Positions 56,366 through 64,000 of a stretch of DNA of 64,000 nucleotides are shown here, in pieces. The DNA lies in contig NZ_JAUXZE010000082.1 of NCBI RefSeq assembly GCF_030694085.1, forward strand, positions 124,001 through 188,000, given 5' to 3'. The stretch comes from Tabrizicola sp. Its GTDB lineage: Bacteria > Pseudomonadota > Alphaproteobacteria > Rhodobacterales > Rhodobacteraceae. The first letter of the stretch is position 1. Each line of letters starts with the position of its first letter. Position numbers and translations under genes: made by a program. Below the pieces are notes generated by a model. It ran no database searches. It was not told the DNA's origin and saw only the letters and a program-made list of their open reading frames with translations.

Positions 56366-57388
56366 ATGCGCCGTGCGCTCCACCTCTGCACTCTGACGGC
56401 GGCCCTGATGGCCGCCGTTCCTGCTTCCAGCGAAGTCCTTGATTTCGAAGCCCTGGACGGGTGGCGCGACGACAACCACCTTGCCGCGCTGCAAAGCTTC
56501 CTTGGCACATGCGACCTGATCGGCAAGCCCGACTGGCAGCCGATCTGCGCCGTCGCCGCCGATGTCCCCAAGGACGACGCCTCGGCCCGCAGCTTCTTCG
56601 AGCTTTTCTTCAAGCCCGTGGTCGTCGGTCAGCCCCCCGCCCTGTTCACCGGCTACTTCGAGCCCGAACTCCAAGGCTCTCCCACCCGCAGCGGACGCTT
56701 CCGCTTCCCGATCTATGCCCGCCCCCCCGACCTGCGCGAAGGCGTTGCCTACCACACCCGGCAGGCCATCGAGAACGGCGCGCTGGCCGGACGCGGATTG
56801 GAGATCGCCTGGCTGGACGATGCCGTCGACGTCTACTTCCTGCAGGTCCAGGGATCGGGCCGCATCCGCATGACGGACGGCTCGGTCGTGCGCGTCGGCT
56901 ATGCCGGTAAGAACGGCCACGCCTACCGATCCGTTGGGCAGGAAATGGTCCGCCGTGGCACGCATAGCATCGACCAGGTTTCCGCGCCCGAGATCGCCAA
57001 CTACGTTCGGTCCAATCCCGGCGCCGGGCAGGACCTGCTGTACACCAACCCCTCTTATGTCTTCTTCCGCAAGATCGGCTCTCTTAGGCCCCAGGACGGC
57101 CCGATCGGCGCGATGGGCCGCTCGATCACGACACTGCGCTCCATCGCCATCGACCCGAAGTTCACCCCCCTCGGCGCGCCTGTCTGGATCGAAAAGGACG
57201 GTCGGCGCCCGATCCGCAGCCTGATGATCGCGCAGGATACCGGCGGCGCGATCAAGGGAATGCAGCGCGCCGACATCTTCTATGGCACCGGCGCGGATGC
57301 GGGTGAAGCCGCAGGCACGGTCAAGGACCCAGGGCGCATGGTCCTGCTGCTGCCCATCGACCGCGCCTTCGCCATGCTGGAAGACTGA
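56366..57388 (+). CDS. mltA: Membrane-bound lytic murein transglycosylase A
   Basis: 340 aa, signal peptide MRRALHLCTLTAALMAAVPASS without a lipobox cysteine, so probably periplasmic rather than lipid-anchored. MltA domain: ALFTGYFEPELQGSPTRSGRFRFPIYARP, VYFLQVQGSGRI, and the 3D double-psi barrel with SIAIDPKFTPLGAPVW and MIAQDTGGAIKG carrying the catalytic Asp. Cleaves peptidoglycan with 1,6-anhydro product. Stop overlaps the Smr gene start. Confidence 0.92.
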   Translation: MRRALHLCTLTAALMAAVPASSEVLDFEALDGWRDDNHLAALQSFLGTCDLIGKPDWQPICAVAADVPKDDASARSFFELFFKPVVVGQPPALFTGYFEPELQGSPTRSGRFRFPIYARPPDLREGVAYHTRQAIENGALAGRGLEIAWLDDAVDVYFLQVQGSGRIRMTDGSVVRVGYAGKNGHAYRSVGQEMVRRGTHSIDQVSAPEIANYVRSNPGAGQDLLYTNPSYVFFRKIGSLRPQDGPIGAMGRSITTLRSIAIDPKFTPLGAPVWIEKDGRRPIRSLMIAQDTGGAIKGMQRADIFYGTGADAGEAAGTVKDPGRMVLLLPIDRAFAMLED

Positions 57389-57972
57389 TGGCCCGCCGCC
57401 GTCCCCTTTCACCCGAAGAGGCCGACCTGTGGCGCAGCGTTGCACGGACCGCACGACCGATGCATGGGCCAAAGCTTCACTTGCCCGAACCGCCCCCCGT
57501 GACCGAACCGCCGCCGATGGCCCATGCCAAGCCGCGCCTGTCGCCGTTCGTCCTGGGCGAAAAGCACCGGGCAATGGAAAAGCGCGACCTCGCGCCTAGC
57601 CTGCCCGACCGCATCGGTCAGGCCCCCCTGCGCATGGATGCAGGCACCCACGCCAAGATGACACGGGGCAAACTGCAACCCGAGGCGCGGATCGACCTGC
57701 ATGGAATGACACTGGCGGAAGCGCACCCGGAACTCATCCGCTTCATCCTGAACGCCCACTCTGCAGGGCTGCGTCTGGTCCTTGTCATCACCGGCAAGGG
57801 CAAGCGGCGCGACGATACCGGCGCGATCCCCCAGCGCATCGGCGCGCTTCGCCACCAGGTCCCGCACTGGCTCCACCTGCCTCCGCTCGGCCCGGTTGTG
57901 CTCCAGGTGTCCGAGGCACACCTGAAACACGGTGGTGGCGGGGCCTACTACGTCTATCTGCGGCGCCGCTGA
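57388..57972 (+). CDS. Smr-domain endonuclease-like protein
   Basis: 194 aa. A charged, proline-rich N-terminal half is followed by a Smr domain with RIDLHGMTLAEAH (near residue 104) and LVITGKGKRRDD...LRHQVPHWL, the LDxHG and HGxG-type positions; the second motif reads TGKG as in many short Smr proteins. Possible nucleic-acid cleavage or ribosome-associated role. Coupled to mltA by ATGA overlap; the mltA-Smr pair is conserved in this order in Rhodobacterales. Confidence 0.87.
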   Translation: MARRRPLSPEEADLWRSVARTARPMHGPKLHLPEPPPVTEPPPMAHAKPRLSPFVLGEKHRAMEKRDLAPSLPDRIGQAPLRMDAGTHAKMTRGKLQPEARIDLHGMTLAEAHPELIRFILNAHSAGLRLVLVITGKGKRRDDTGAIPQRIGALRHQVPHWLHLPPLGPVVLQVSEAHLKHGGGGAYYVYLRRR

Positions 57973-58055
57973 CCGCCCGCTCGTCGTCGACTGCGTCGCT
58001 CCTCGCTGTGCCCCCGACGAGAAGCCGAAGGCGCACGAGGAGGGTCCCGGCAGGA

Positions 58056-59165
58056 TCAGCGTGGGGCCACCCCCGCCCGCCCCTCGGCAATCGCCCCGAC
58101 CGGAGCCAGCACGACTTCCGTCGCATTGCGCACCGTCAGGACCAGCCCCGGCAGCAGGCCGACCCGGGCACGGGCGTCCGAGGTGAAGGCGTCCGCGATC
58201 CCCACAAGCCCACCGAACAGCTTCAGAAGGGCGGGATTTTCGCCCAGGTTCAGGTGGCCGTCCCCGGTCGTGTAGGCCGCCGTGTCCAGGTAGATCACGT
58301 TCAGGTCCGCGACCTGCGCTACGCTCTCCATGTTTCCCAGCCGGTCCCCTGTCCCCGACAGCGTGGCCGAAATGTTCAGGACGCGATCCCGCGAGCTGCC
58401 GAAAATCACGAAGGGTTCGGGTAGCTGGCCGATATCGCGCGCCTGCGCCCGGAACACGTCCAGGTCCAGGTCCGGCGAGATCAGCACCACGCCCTTGATC
58501 CGGTCCAGCGCGCCCGGACCGTCCTTCAGCACCATCTGCCGAAGTCCCTCCATCGTCAGGAAGGCCCCCATCGAATGTGCCACGATGATGATGTCCCGCG
58601 CCCCGGCCTGTTCGACTTCGTTCAGAAGCGATACGAAGCCCGATCGTGCAAACAGCACGGAATCGCGGTCATAGACATACCCCAGCGCCGACCCGCGTGA
58701 GGGCCAGGCGTAATGCACCGCCACCCCCGGCACCTCCAGGTCGTGATGCATCTGTGCCACCCGGTAGACGCCTTCGGCCATCGTGTTGTTGAAACCGTGG
58801 ACATAGACCACCGCATCCCGCTGCCCGCGCAGCTTCATCGCCGCCTTTAGCGCCGCGCTGAAATCGTCTCCCGATGCAAAAGCCCGCGCGTCCAGCGTCA
58901 GGAAGTCCCGCTTGCCATCCGGCTTCCGCGTCTTCGGTGGCCAGTTGACCTCACCCGGTTCGCGGTCCGGCGGGATCGCGATGTCATAGCGCAGGAAGCC
59001 TGGCTCGCCCGACCGCGTGAAAGCATAGGCTTCGCCGTCCTTTTCCCGCGTCGTGCCCACGAAGATCGTCTCTGGCGTGCCCCCCGCCAGCCCATCCGGG
59101 GCCATCGTGAAATCGCCGCGCGCAGCACAGCCGGCCAGTAGCAGAACCATCAACAGCTTGCGCAC
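58056..59165 (-). CDS. DUF900-type alpha/beta hydrolase lipoprotein
   Basis: 369 aa. Lipoprotein signal KLLMVLLLAGCAA with the lipobox LAGC, so anchored to a membrane on the periplasmic side. Hydrolase features are VYVHGFNNTMAEGVYR, the nucleophile elbow VAHSMGAFLTM and the C-terminal VIYLDTAAYTTGDGHLNLGENPAL with the probable catalytic His. Substrate unknown. The GTG at 59165 has GGAGG 6 bp upstream; a second GTG at 59177 is less likely. Confidence 0.82.
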   Translation of the reverse strand: MRKLLMVLLLAGCAARGDFTMAPDGLAGGTPETIFVGTTREKDGEAYAFTRSGEPGFLRYDIAIPPDREPGEVNWPPKTRKPDGKRDFLTLDARAFASGDDFSAALKAAMKLRGQRDAVVYVHGFNNTMAEGVYRVAQMHHDLEVPGVAVHYAWPSRGSALGYVYDRDSVLFARSGFVSLLNEVEQAGARDIIIVAHSMGAFLTMEGLRQMVLKDGPGALDRIKGVVLISPDLDLDVFRAQARDIGQLPEPFVIFGSSRDRVLNISATLSGTGDRLGNMESVAQVADLNVIYLDTAAYTTGDGHLNLGENPALLKLFGGLVGIADAFTSDARARVGLLPGLVLTVRNATEVVLAPVGAIAEGRAGVAPR

Positions 59166-59283
59166 CGGCACCTCCACACTTTCCCTGACCCTTGGCCCGC
59201 GCGCAACGCAGCGTCAAGCCATCGACCGTGGACAGCAGCGCGCTGCCGCCGCACACTTGACCCCGGCAAGACAGGAGGCTCGC

Positions 59284-60027
59284 ATGACACTTTCCGGCAA
59301 AATCGCTCTCGTCACCGGCGGCAACCGTGGCATCGGCCTCGCCACCGTCCGCGCGCTTGCGAAAGCGGGCGCAACGGTGCACTTCACCGCCCGCAGCGCG
59401 GCCAACATCGCCGCGGCCCAGCGCGAGCTTGGAGATATCCCCGCCACCGGCCACCTGGCGAACATGACCGACCGCATCGCGATGGCGACCCTCTTGGACC
59501 AGAACTTCGACATCCTGGTGAACAACGCCGCCGTCATCGCCCCCATCGGCCGCATCCTTGACATCTCGGCCGAGGATTGGGCGCACAGCATCGACGTCAA
59601 CCTGACATCGGTCTTCCACGCCACCCAACGCGCCCTTGCGCACATGGTCGCCAAGGGCGGCGGCACCATCGTCAATATCTCCTCCGGCGCGGCGCACCGG
59701 CCGCAAGAGGGCTGGTCGGCCTACTGCGCGGGAAAGGCCGGCCTCGCCATGCTGACCCGGTCGGTCCACCTGGAATACGTCGACCAGGGCATCCGCATCT
59801 TCGGCTTCGCACCCGGAGTCGTCGATACCGACATGCAGGTCGCCATCCGCGCTTCGGGCATCAACCCTGTCTCCAAAATCCCCCGCGAAAACCTGGCCCC
59901 GGCGCAGGAACCCGCCCAGGCCATCGCCTGGCTCTGCACCCCCGCCGCCGACACCCTTGCCGGGCAAGAGCTTGACGTCCGCTCTCCCGACCTGCGCGCA
60001 GCAGCCGGGTTGCCGCAGCTCGATTAA
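59284..60027 (+). CDS. Short-chain dehydrogenase/reductase
   Basis: 247-aa classical SDR. Cofactor motif TGGNRGIG (residues ~11-18), NNAA, catalytic Ser in VNISSGAA and Y-C-A-G-K (Tyr/Lys pair). The loss of the usual PG motif is not evident (FAPGVVDTDMQ is present). Substrate cannot be told from the sequence. Ends overlapping the msrA 3' end tail-to-tail by 4 bp. Confidence 0.87.
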   Translation: MTLSGKIALVTGGNRGIGLATVRALAKAGATVHFTARSAANIAAAQRELGDIPATGHLANMTDRIAMATLLDQNFDILVNNAAVIAPIGRILDISAEDWAHSIDVNLTSVFHATQRALAHMVAKGGGTIVNISSGAAHRPQEGWSAYCAGKAGLAMLTRSVHLEYVDQGIRIFGFAPGVVDTDMQVAIRASGINPVSKIPRENLAPAQEPAQAIAWLCTPAADTLAGQELDVRSPDLRAAAGLPQLD

Positions 60028-60626
60028 CCGGGGAACGCCTGCGCGCCCCACAGCTCCCGCACCCGGGCATCGCGTCCGCAGGCCTCGCGGTAGAACTTGT
60101 AGGCGTTCGCCTTCTTTTTCGGACCGGCGCGGGTCAGCACGATCTCGGACGACTTGTAATAGTCCTGATGATAGTCCTCGGCGATCCAGAACGTCCCCGC
60201 CTCCCGCACCGGAGTCACGATCGTCGCGCCCAGAACCGCCTCGGCCTCGGCCACCGCCGCCAGCGCGGCCTTCTTCTGTGACGCATCCTGCACGAAGATC
60301 GCCGTCCGGTAGGCATCCCCCCGGTCGCAGAACTGTCCGCCCGCATCCAGCACATCCACCGACCGCAGGAACTTGGCGATCACGTCAGAATACGAGATCA
60401 CCGCCGGATCGAAGGTGATCTGCACTGCCTCGAAATGCCCCGCGTGATTGCGATAGGTCGGGTTCTGCAACGCGCCCCCGGTATAGCCCGAGACGACATC
60501 GCTGACCCCGTCGACCCCCTCGAAATCCGACTCCACGCACCAAAAGCAGCCGCCCGCGACGATGGCCGTCTCGGCCCGCGCCATCCCTGCCAGACCCAGC
60601 AGCACCACCAAAGCCATCCGAAGCAT
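60024..60626 (-). CDS. msrA: Exported peptide-methionine (S)-S-oxide reductase
   Basis: 200 aa. Signal peptide MLRMALVVLLGLAGMARA directs it out of the cytoplasm, where it repairs methionine sulfoxide in envelope proteins. The active-site motif GGCFWCVESDFEGVDGV has the catalytic Cys, with SGYTGG and WIAEDYHQDYY downstream. A GGAGG site precedes the ATG at 60626. No msrB is adjacent. Confidence 0.92.
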   Translation of the reverse strand: MLRMALVVLLGLAGMARAETAIVAGGCFWCVESDFEGVDGVSDVVSGYTGGALQNPTYRNHAGHFEAVQITFDPAVISYSDVIAKFLRSVDVLDAGGQFCDRGDAYRTAIFVQDASQKKAALAAVAEAEAVLGATIVTPVREAGTFWIAEDYHQDYYKSSEIVLTRAGPKKKANAYKFYREACGRDARVRELWGAQAFPG

Positions 60627-60826
60627 CCGCACCTCCACCGTTCAAGGCCGCAGCCTGTCGCGCGCGCCCCGGCAACTCCAATCACCGATCCGTGGATCAC
60701 CGGAAGGTGAAGCGCCGCCCAACTATTGCGCCGCACCGAAACTCCTTGGCCTGCCCCGCGTCCCACAATAGCCTGCGACCGACCATGCGGGCCCACCCGC
60801 CGAACCGAACCGACCGAAAGTCCCGC

Positions 60827-62731
60827 ATGCGCCACGCCCTCTTCGCCCTTGGCCTCCTCGCCTCCCCCGCCCTGGCCGAGACCTCCCTCTCCGACGCTGC
60901 CTCTGGCCTCGACCTCTTCCCGTGCGAACTTGGCGGCCTCACCTGCACCACGCTGACGGTGCCGCTTGATCACCGCGCCAACGACCCCTCGCAGACGCTG
61001 GACATCACCTTCGCCCTGTCCTTCGCCACCAACGAAAGCCTGGGTATCCTGTTCTACTTCGTCGGTGGTCCCGGAGGCTCCGGCCTCGCCTCGGCTGACA
61101 GCTACCTCTCCTCCTTCGACCCCGCGCTGATCGAAAACCTGGACATCGTCTTCGTCGACCAGCGCGGCATCGGCGCGGTCCACGGCCTGTCTTGTCCCGT
61201 GGCCCAGGCCCGCTTCGACAGCTCTGCCGCGCCGCTGTCCGATACCGACGCCGTCCTCGCCACCGCCCGCGCCTACGTCAGCGATTGCACCGCCGAAATG
61301 GGGGCCGACCATCTGCTGCCCGTGGTGAACACCGACCAGGCGATCCGCGATTCCGAGGCGTTCCGCCAGGCTATCGGCGCGCCCAAGGTCTGGCTCTACG
61401 GTGAAAGCTACGGCACCCAATTGGTGCAGGCCTATGCCACCCAGGTCCCCCAGGCCGTGAAGGGCGTGATGCTGGACGGAGTCGTCGACCTTACCCTCGA
61501 CGCCGAGGGGTTCTACCGCCGCTACACCCTTACCGCCGAACGGCTTCTGTCCGACACATTCGCGCTTTGCTTCGGCATCCCGGCCTGCAAGGCCGACTTC
61601 CCCGCCGACCCCTCCCAGGTCTACGACGACCTTGCCGCCCGCCTTGCCGCTGGCCCTGTCACCGTGCCCTACACGCTGGCCGATGGCACCCGCGTCGACC
61701 GCACTCTCACCGCAAGCCACCTGGAATCCAGCGCCTTCTATGCGCTTTACGCCCCCGAGGGCCGGGCCGAGTTCCTCCGTACGCTCGCCGCTGCGGGTCG
61801 GGGCAATCTCGTGCCGCTTCTTCAGCTTGGCTACTCAAACCTCTTCATCGACCCCGAGACCGAAATCGGCATGGAGGACCCCGCCTGGTTCGGCGCCGCC
61901 TATTACGCGATCACCTGCACCGATTATGACAGCGGCCCCGGCACCGCAGAGGACCGCGCCCGCCGCATCCTGGATCAGGCCCGCGCCCTTGCGCCCGAAG
62001 CCCCGCGCCTCCTCCGCTCCTATTACATCGAGCGCCTCGCCTGCGCCTACTGGCCGCAGCAGGGACCCGCGGCCCGCCCGCAAGCCTATGCCGGGGGCGA
62101 CTGGCCCACGCTGATCCTGAATGGCAGCAATGACCCGATCACCCCGATCTCGATGGCCTATTCCGTCCTCGATGACGCGCAGAACGCTTACGGCGTCTTC
62201 ATGCAAGGCGGCCCGCACGTGATCTGGGGCCGCGGCCTGGCCTGCCCCGACGCCATAGTGCAGGCACTTCTGTTCGACGGCACCCTGCCCCCCGCGCGTG
62301 AGCAGCTTTGCGAGCAGGAGCCCATCGCCGACTACACGCCCCTGACCCTGACCGACCCCACCCGCGCCGACGCCTTCACCGTGGCCCGCGCCATCGAGAC
62401 CGAACTGATGCACTACATCCCCCTCGTCACCTGGCCGGGCGATCACCCCACATCCTTCGGCTGCCCCTTGGGCGGCACGATCCTGGCCGAACCTGGCGAC
62501 CGGGGGACCGATTTCACCTTCACGGGTTGCCGCTTCTGGCCCGCCCTGACCTTCAGCGGCACGGCTGCCGAGGTCAGCATGGACGATCCCGACGACGGGA
62601 TCACGATGGACCTCAAGATCAGCGGCGCGCAGATTGGCGATCTTGTCTATCTGCATCGCACCACCGATCAGTCCTACAGCCTGAGCGGAATCTGGAACGG
62701 CCAACCCGCATCGCTACCCCGCCAGCCCTGA
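60827..62731 (+). CDS. Exported S33-family alpha/beta hydrolase (TAP-like)
   Basis: 634 aa. Signal peptide MRHALFALGLLASPALA. Oxyanion motif FVGGPGGSGLAS, nucleophile elbow YGESYGTQLVQAYA, and a C-terminal TAP-like part with LILNGSNDPITPISMAY (acid Asp) and GGPHVIWG (His), so the Ser-Asp-His triad is complete. Resembles tripeptidyl aminopeptidases or prolyl-type peptidases. About 130 extra residues follow the hydrolase domain and end in a beta-rich segment. Several cysteine pairs fit a periplasmic location. Confidence 0.83.
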   Translation: MRHALFALGLLASPALAETSLSDAASGLDLFPCELGGLTCTTLTVPLDHRANDPSQTLDITFALSFATNESLGILFYFVGGPGGSGLASADSYLSSFDPALIENLDIVFVDQRGIGAVHGLSCPVAQARFDSSAAPLSDTDAVLATARAYVSDCTAEMGADHLLPVVNTDQAIRDSEAFRQAIGAPKVWLYGESYGTQLVQAYATQVPQAVKGVMLDGVVDLTLDAEGFYRRYTLTAERLLSDTFALCFGIPACKADFPADPSQVYDDLAARLAAGPVTVPYTLADGTRVDRTLTASHLESSAFYALYAPEGRAEFLRTLAAAGRGNLVPLLQLGYSNLFIDPETEIGMEDPAWFGAAYYAITCTDYDSGPGTAEDRARRILDQARALAPEAPRLLRSYYIERLACAYWPQQGPAARPQAYAGGDWPTLILNGSNDPITPISMAYSVLDDAQNAYGVFMQGGPHVIWGRGLACPDAIVQALLFDGTLPPAREQLCEQEPIADYTPLTLTDPTRADAFTVARAIETELMHYIPLVTWPGDHPTSFGCPLGGTILAEPGDRGTDFTFTGCRFWPALTFSGTAAEVSMDDPDDGITMDLKISGAQIGDLVYLHRTTDQSYSLSGIWNGQPASLPRQP

Positions 62732-62747
62732 CCGACAGGAGCCTGCC

Positions 62748-63689
62748 ATGCCCCAGGACGCCCCGCCCCCCGACTCTTCTGACCAGGTAGAGCAGGCCGT
62801 CCGCGCCCTGATGCCCGCCCTTCGACGTCAGGCCATGGGCGCAAACCTGTTCATCGCCCTTGCCATCGGGGCCACCGTCGTCGGGGCGCTTCTGATCCTC
62901 AATTCGGGGATGGAGGACAAGGATCGCTGGAAAATGGCCGGGCTGGCAGGCATTGCCGGATTTGTCGTGGTGGCGTGGATCTACCGCTCCACGATCCGCA
63001 GCCAGCAAGCCCAGGTCATGCCGATCCTCGCCAGCGCGATCGGCCTGACCTACTCCAAGGACGCCAAGACCTTCCTGCAGGCGCTGCCCAAGCGGCTCCT
63101 GCCGGCGCGCGGCATCCGAACGGGGGAGGACCACGTCCACGGCAGTATCGGCGCGCACGGAATCCACATGGCCGAGATCCACGTCGAATCCGGCGGCAAG
63201 AACTCCCGCACGCTGTTCAGGGGCATCGTCGCCCAGTTTCCCAATCGAGCGACGATGCCTGCCTTCTTCATCGCCCAGGAAGACACGACCCGCCCCGGCT
63301 TCTTCTTCGGGGGCGATCTGACCACCGAGGGGTTGTTCAAGCTTCGCACCGTCACCGGCGGCAGGGGGCGCAGTTACGGCATCTGGACGTCGTCGATCAG
63401 CCAGCAAGAGCCGCCCGCTCTGTCCGAGGTCGTCGCCATCCTCACCCGGATCGAGGATCTCGTCGGTCCCGCTGCCGAGCTTTATGCAGCGACCTCGAAC
63501 GGGGTCGAGATGCACATCGCGCTGACCCACCGGCGCAATCTTTTCCACATCGGCGGGCTCTTTCCCGACGAGAGCACCCTGTTCCGCGATGTCCGCGACG
63601 CCATGCACGACCTGACGGTGCCGCTGACCCTTGCCAAGGCCCTGATCGAAGCCGAGGAAGCCACTGTTGCAAAAGTTAAGGGGGCGTAA
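62748..63689 (+). CDS. DUF3137 membrane protein
   Basis: 313 aa. Two membrane segments (ANLFIALAIGATVVGALLIL and MAGLAGIAGFVVVAWIY) follow a ~30-residue N-terminus. The soluble C-terminal part with GSIGAHGIHMAEIHVES and FRGIVAQFPN matches DUF3137 proteins, whose function is unknown. It starts 17 bp after the hydrolase gene and may be co-transcribed. Confidence 0.75.
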   Translation: MPQDAPPPDSSDQVEQAVRALMPALRRQAMGANLFIALAIGATVVGALLILNSGMEDKDRWKMAGLAGIAGFVVVAWIYRSTIRSQQAQVMPILASAIGLTYSKDAKTFLQALPKRLLPARGIRTGEDHVHGSIGAHGIHMAEIHVESGGKNSRTLFRGIVAQFPNRATMPAFFIAQEDTTRPGFFFGGDLTTEGLFKLRTVTGGRGRSYGIWTSSISQQEPPALSEVVAILTRIEDLVGPAAELYAATSNGVEMHIALTHRRNLFHIGGLFPDESTLFRDVRDAMHDLTVPLTLAKALIEAEEATVAKVKGA

Positions 63690-63730
63690 ACCGCCCCCTG
63701 CAACGCCTTGATTTTCCTTGGTGGACAAGT

Positions 63731-63747
63731 CTGTCCACGGTGGACAG
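63731..63747. repeat. CTGTCCAC-G-GTGGACAG 3'-end palindrome, site C
   Basis: Perfect version of the palindrome also found at 3700-3716 and 29031-29047, ending 3 bp before the argG stop codon. A further half-overlapping arm pair TGGACA/TGTCCA (63722-63737) precedes it. It lies between convergent genes. Confidence 0.7.
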
Positions 63748-63749
63748 CC

Positions 63750-64000
63750 CTACTTAGCGACCCGGGCGTTCCGGCTGGCGATCAGCCGCAGCCGCAGCGC
63801 GTTCAGCCGGATGAAGCCCTCGGCGTCCTTCTGATCGTAGGCCCCCGCGTCCTCTTCGAAGGTCACATGCTTCTCCGAGTACAACGAGTGATCCGACCAC
63901 CGCGCCACCGTCCGGGCGGACCCCTTGTACAGCTTGACCCGCACCGTTCCGGTCACGTGTTCCTGCGTCTTGTCGATCAGCGCCTGCAGCGCCTCGCGTT
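63750..64000 (-). CDS. argG: Argininosuccinate synthase, 3' part (runs off the window)
   Basis: About 83 C-terminal residues of the enzyme that joins citrulline and aspartate in arginine synthesis. Recognised by REALQALIDKTQEHVTG, VRVKLYKGSARTVARWS, LYSEKHVTFEEDAGAYDQKDAEGFI and the end LNALRLRLIASRNARVAK. The 5' part lies beyond position 64000. Followed directly by palindrome site C. Confidence 0.92.
   Translation of the reverse strand, partial: REALQALIDKTQEHVTGTVRVKLYKGSARTVARWSDHSLYSEKHVTFEEDAGAYDQKDAEGFIRLNALRLRLIASRNARVAK

Noticed and set aside
59218..59237. Fourth copy of the GTGGACAG palindrome (GACCGTGGACAG)
   Set aside because: Only the right arm matches; the left arm CTGTCCAC is not preserved and it is not at a stop codon.
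1..64000. CRISPR arrays, tRNA/rRNA genes, insertion sequences, riboswitches
   Set aside because: Read through for direct-repeat/spacer periodicity, tRNA-like cloverleaf ends, transposase motifs and known riboswitch leaders; nothing convincing was seen by eye.

Overview
The window looks like a piece of a GC-rich alphaproteobacterial chromosome, most likely a Rhodobacterales (Paracoccaceae/Rhodobacter-type) species. The evidence is strong C/G-ending codon use, the maf-aroE-coaE-dnaQ/secB and fxsA-Tim44-mltA-Smr housekeeping runs, a ChvE/GguABC sugar system and an alphaproteobacterial PhyR-NepR-EcfG general stress locus. About 64 protein genes are supported. I saw no rRNA, tRNA, CRISPR array, insertion sequence, phage or integrase gene, and no gene-free stretch longer than 300 bp.

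Layout: (1) 191-3535, housekeeping block maf, aroE, coaE, dnaQ (+) facing secB (-). (2) 3719-12173, an inositol/rhizopine-like locus. It has an IolG/MocA dehydrogenase, a sugar ABC transporter, a MocC-like TIM barrel and a LacI regulator on the minus strand. Divergent from these is a MocD-like di-iron oxygenase, a MocE Rieske ferredoxin and a PanB-like protein that seems to have lost its metal ligands. (3) 12170-23430, a GbpR-like LysR regulator and the chvE-gguA-gguB-gguC transporter operon running into sugar dehydrogenase, arabonate dehydratase, ketoglutarate-semialdehyde dehydrogenase and mutarotase genes, i.e. non-phosphorylative oxidation of L-arabinose/D-galactose. (4) 23632-28963, a YtfQ-YtfR-YtfT-YjfF type ABC importer with a GntR regulator. 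(5) 29049-33049, hydroxyproline-type catabolism (proline-racemase family, FAD oxidase, DHDPS family) with a divergent GntR regulator. (6) 33086-36947, a molybdenum hydroxylase with its own MoaD-like protein. (7) 37094-55064, signalling and general stress. (8) 55161-64000, a second housekeeping block (fxsA, Tim44-like, mltA, Smr, msrA and others) ending in the 3' part of argG.

The main result is a plain-text promoter pattern. The EcfG consensus GGAAC-N16/17-CGTT occurs eight times between 41.0 and 55.2 kb, always intergenic and pointing at a gene: phyR, nepR-ecfG (twice), a PRC-barrel protein, an unknown 160-aa SDR-like protein, an AI-2E-family permease with a long C-terminal extension, a PNPOx-fold stress protein and glgC-glgX. 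Two near-matches precede a phospholipase D and a DUF1328 gene. The sigma factor and a large part of its apparent regulon are therefore side by side, with a degenerate PhyP-like histidine kinase in the sigma operon.

Other connections: ketoglutarate semialdehyde from both the arabinose and the hydroxyproline routes could be consumed by the single dehydrogenase at 20904-22412. All three solute-binding-protein genes of the ABC operons are followed by a strong stem-loop before the next ABC gene. A near-identical palindrome, CTGTCCAC-S-GTGGACAG, sits within 3 bp of the stop codon of three unrelated minus-strand genes.
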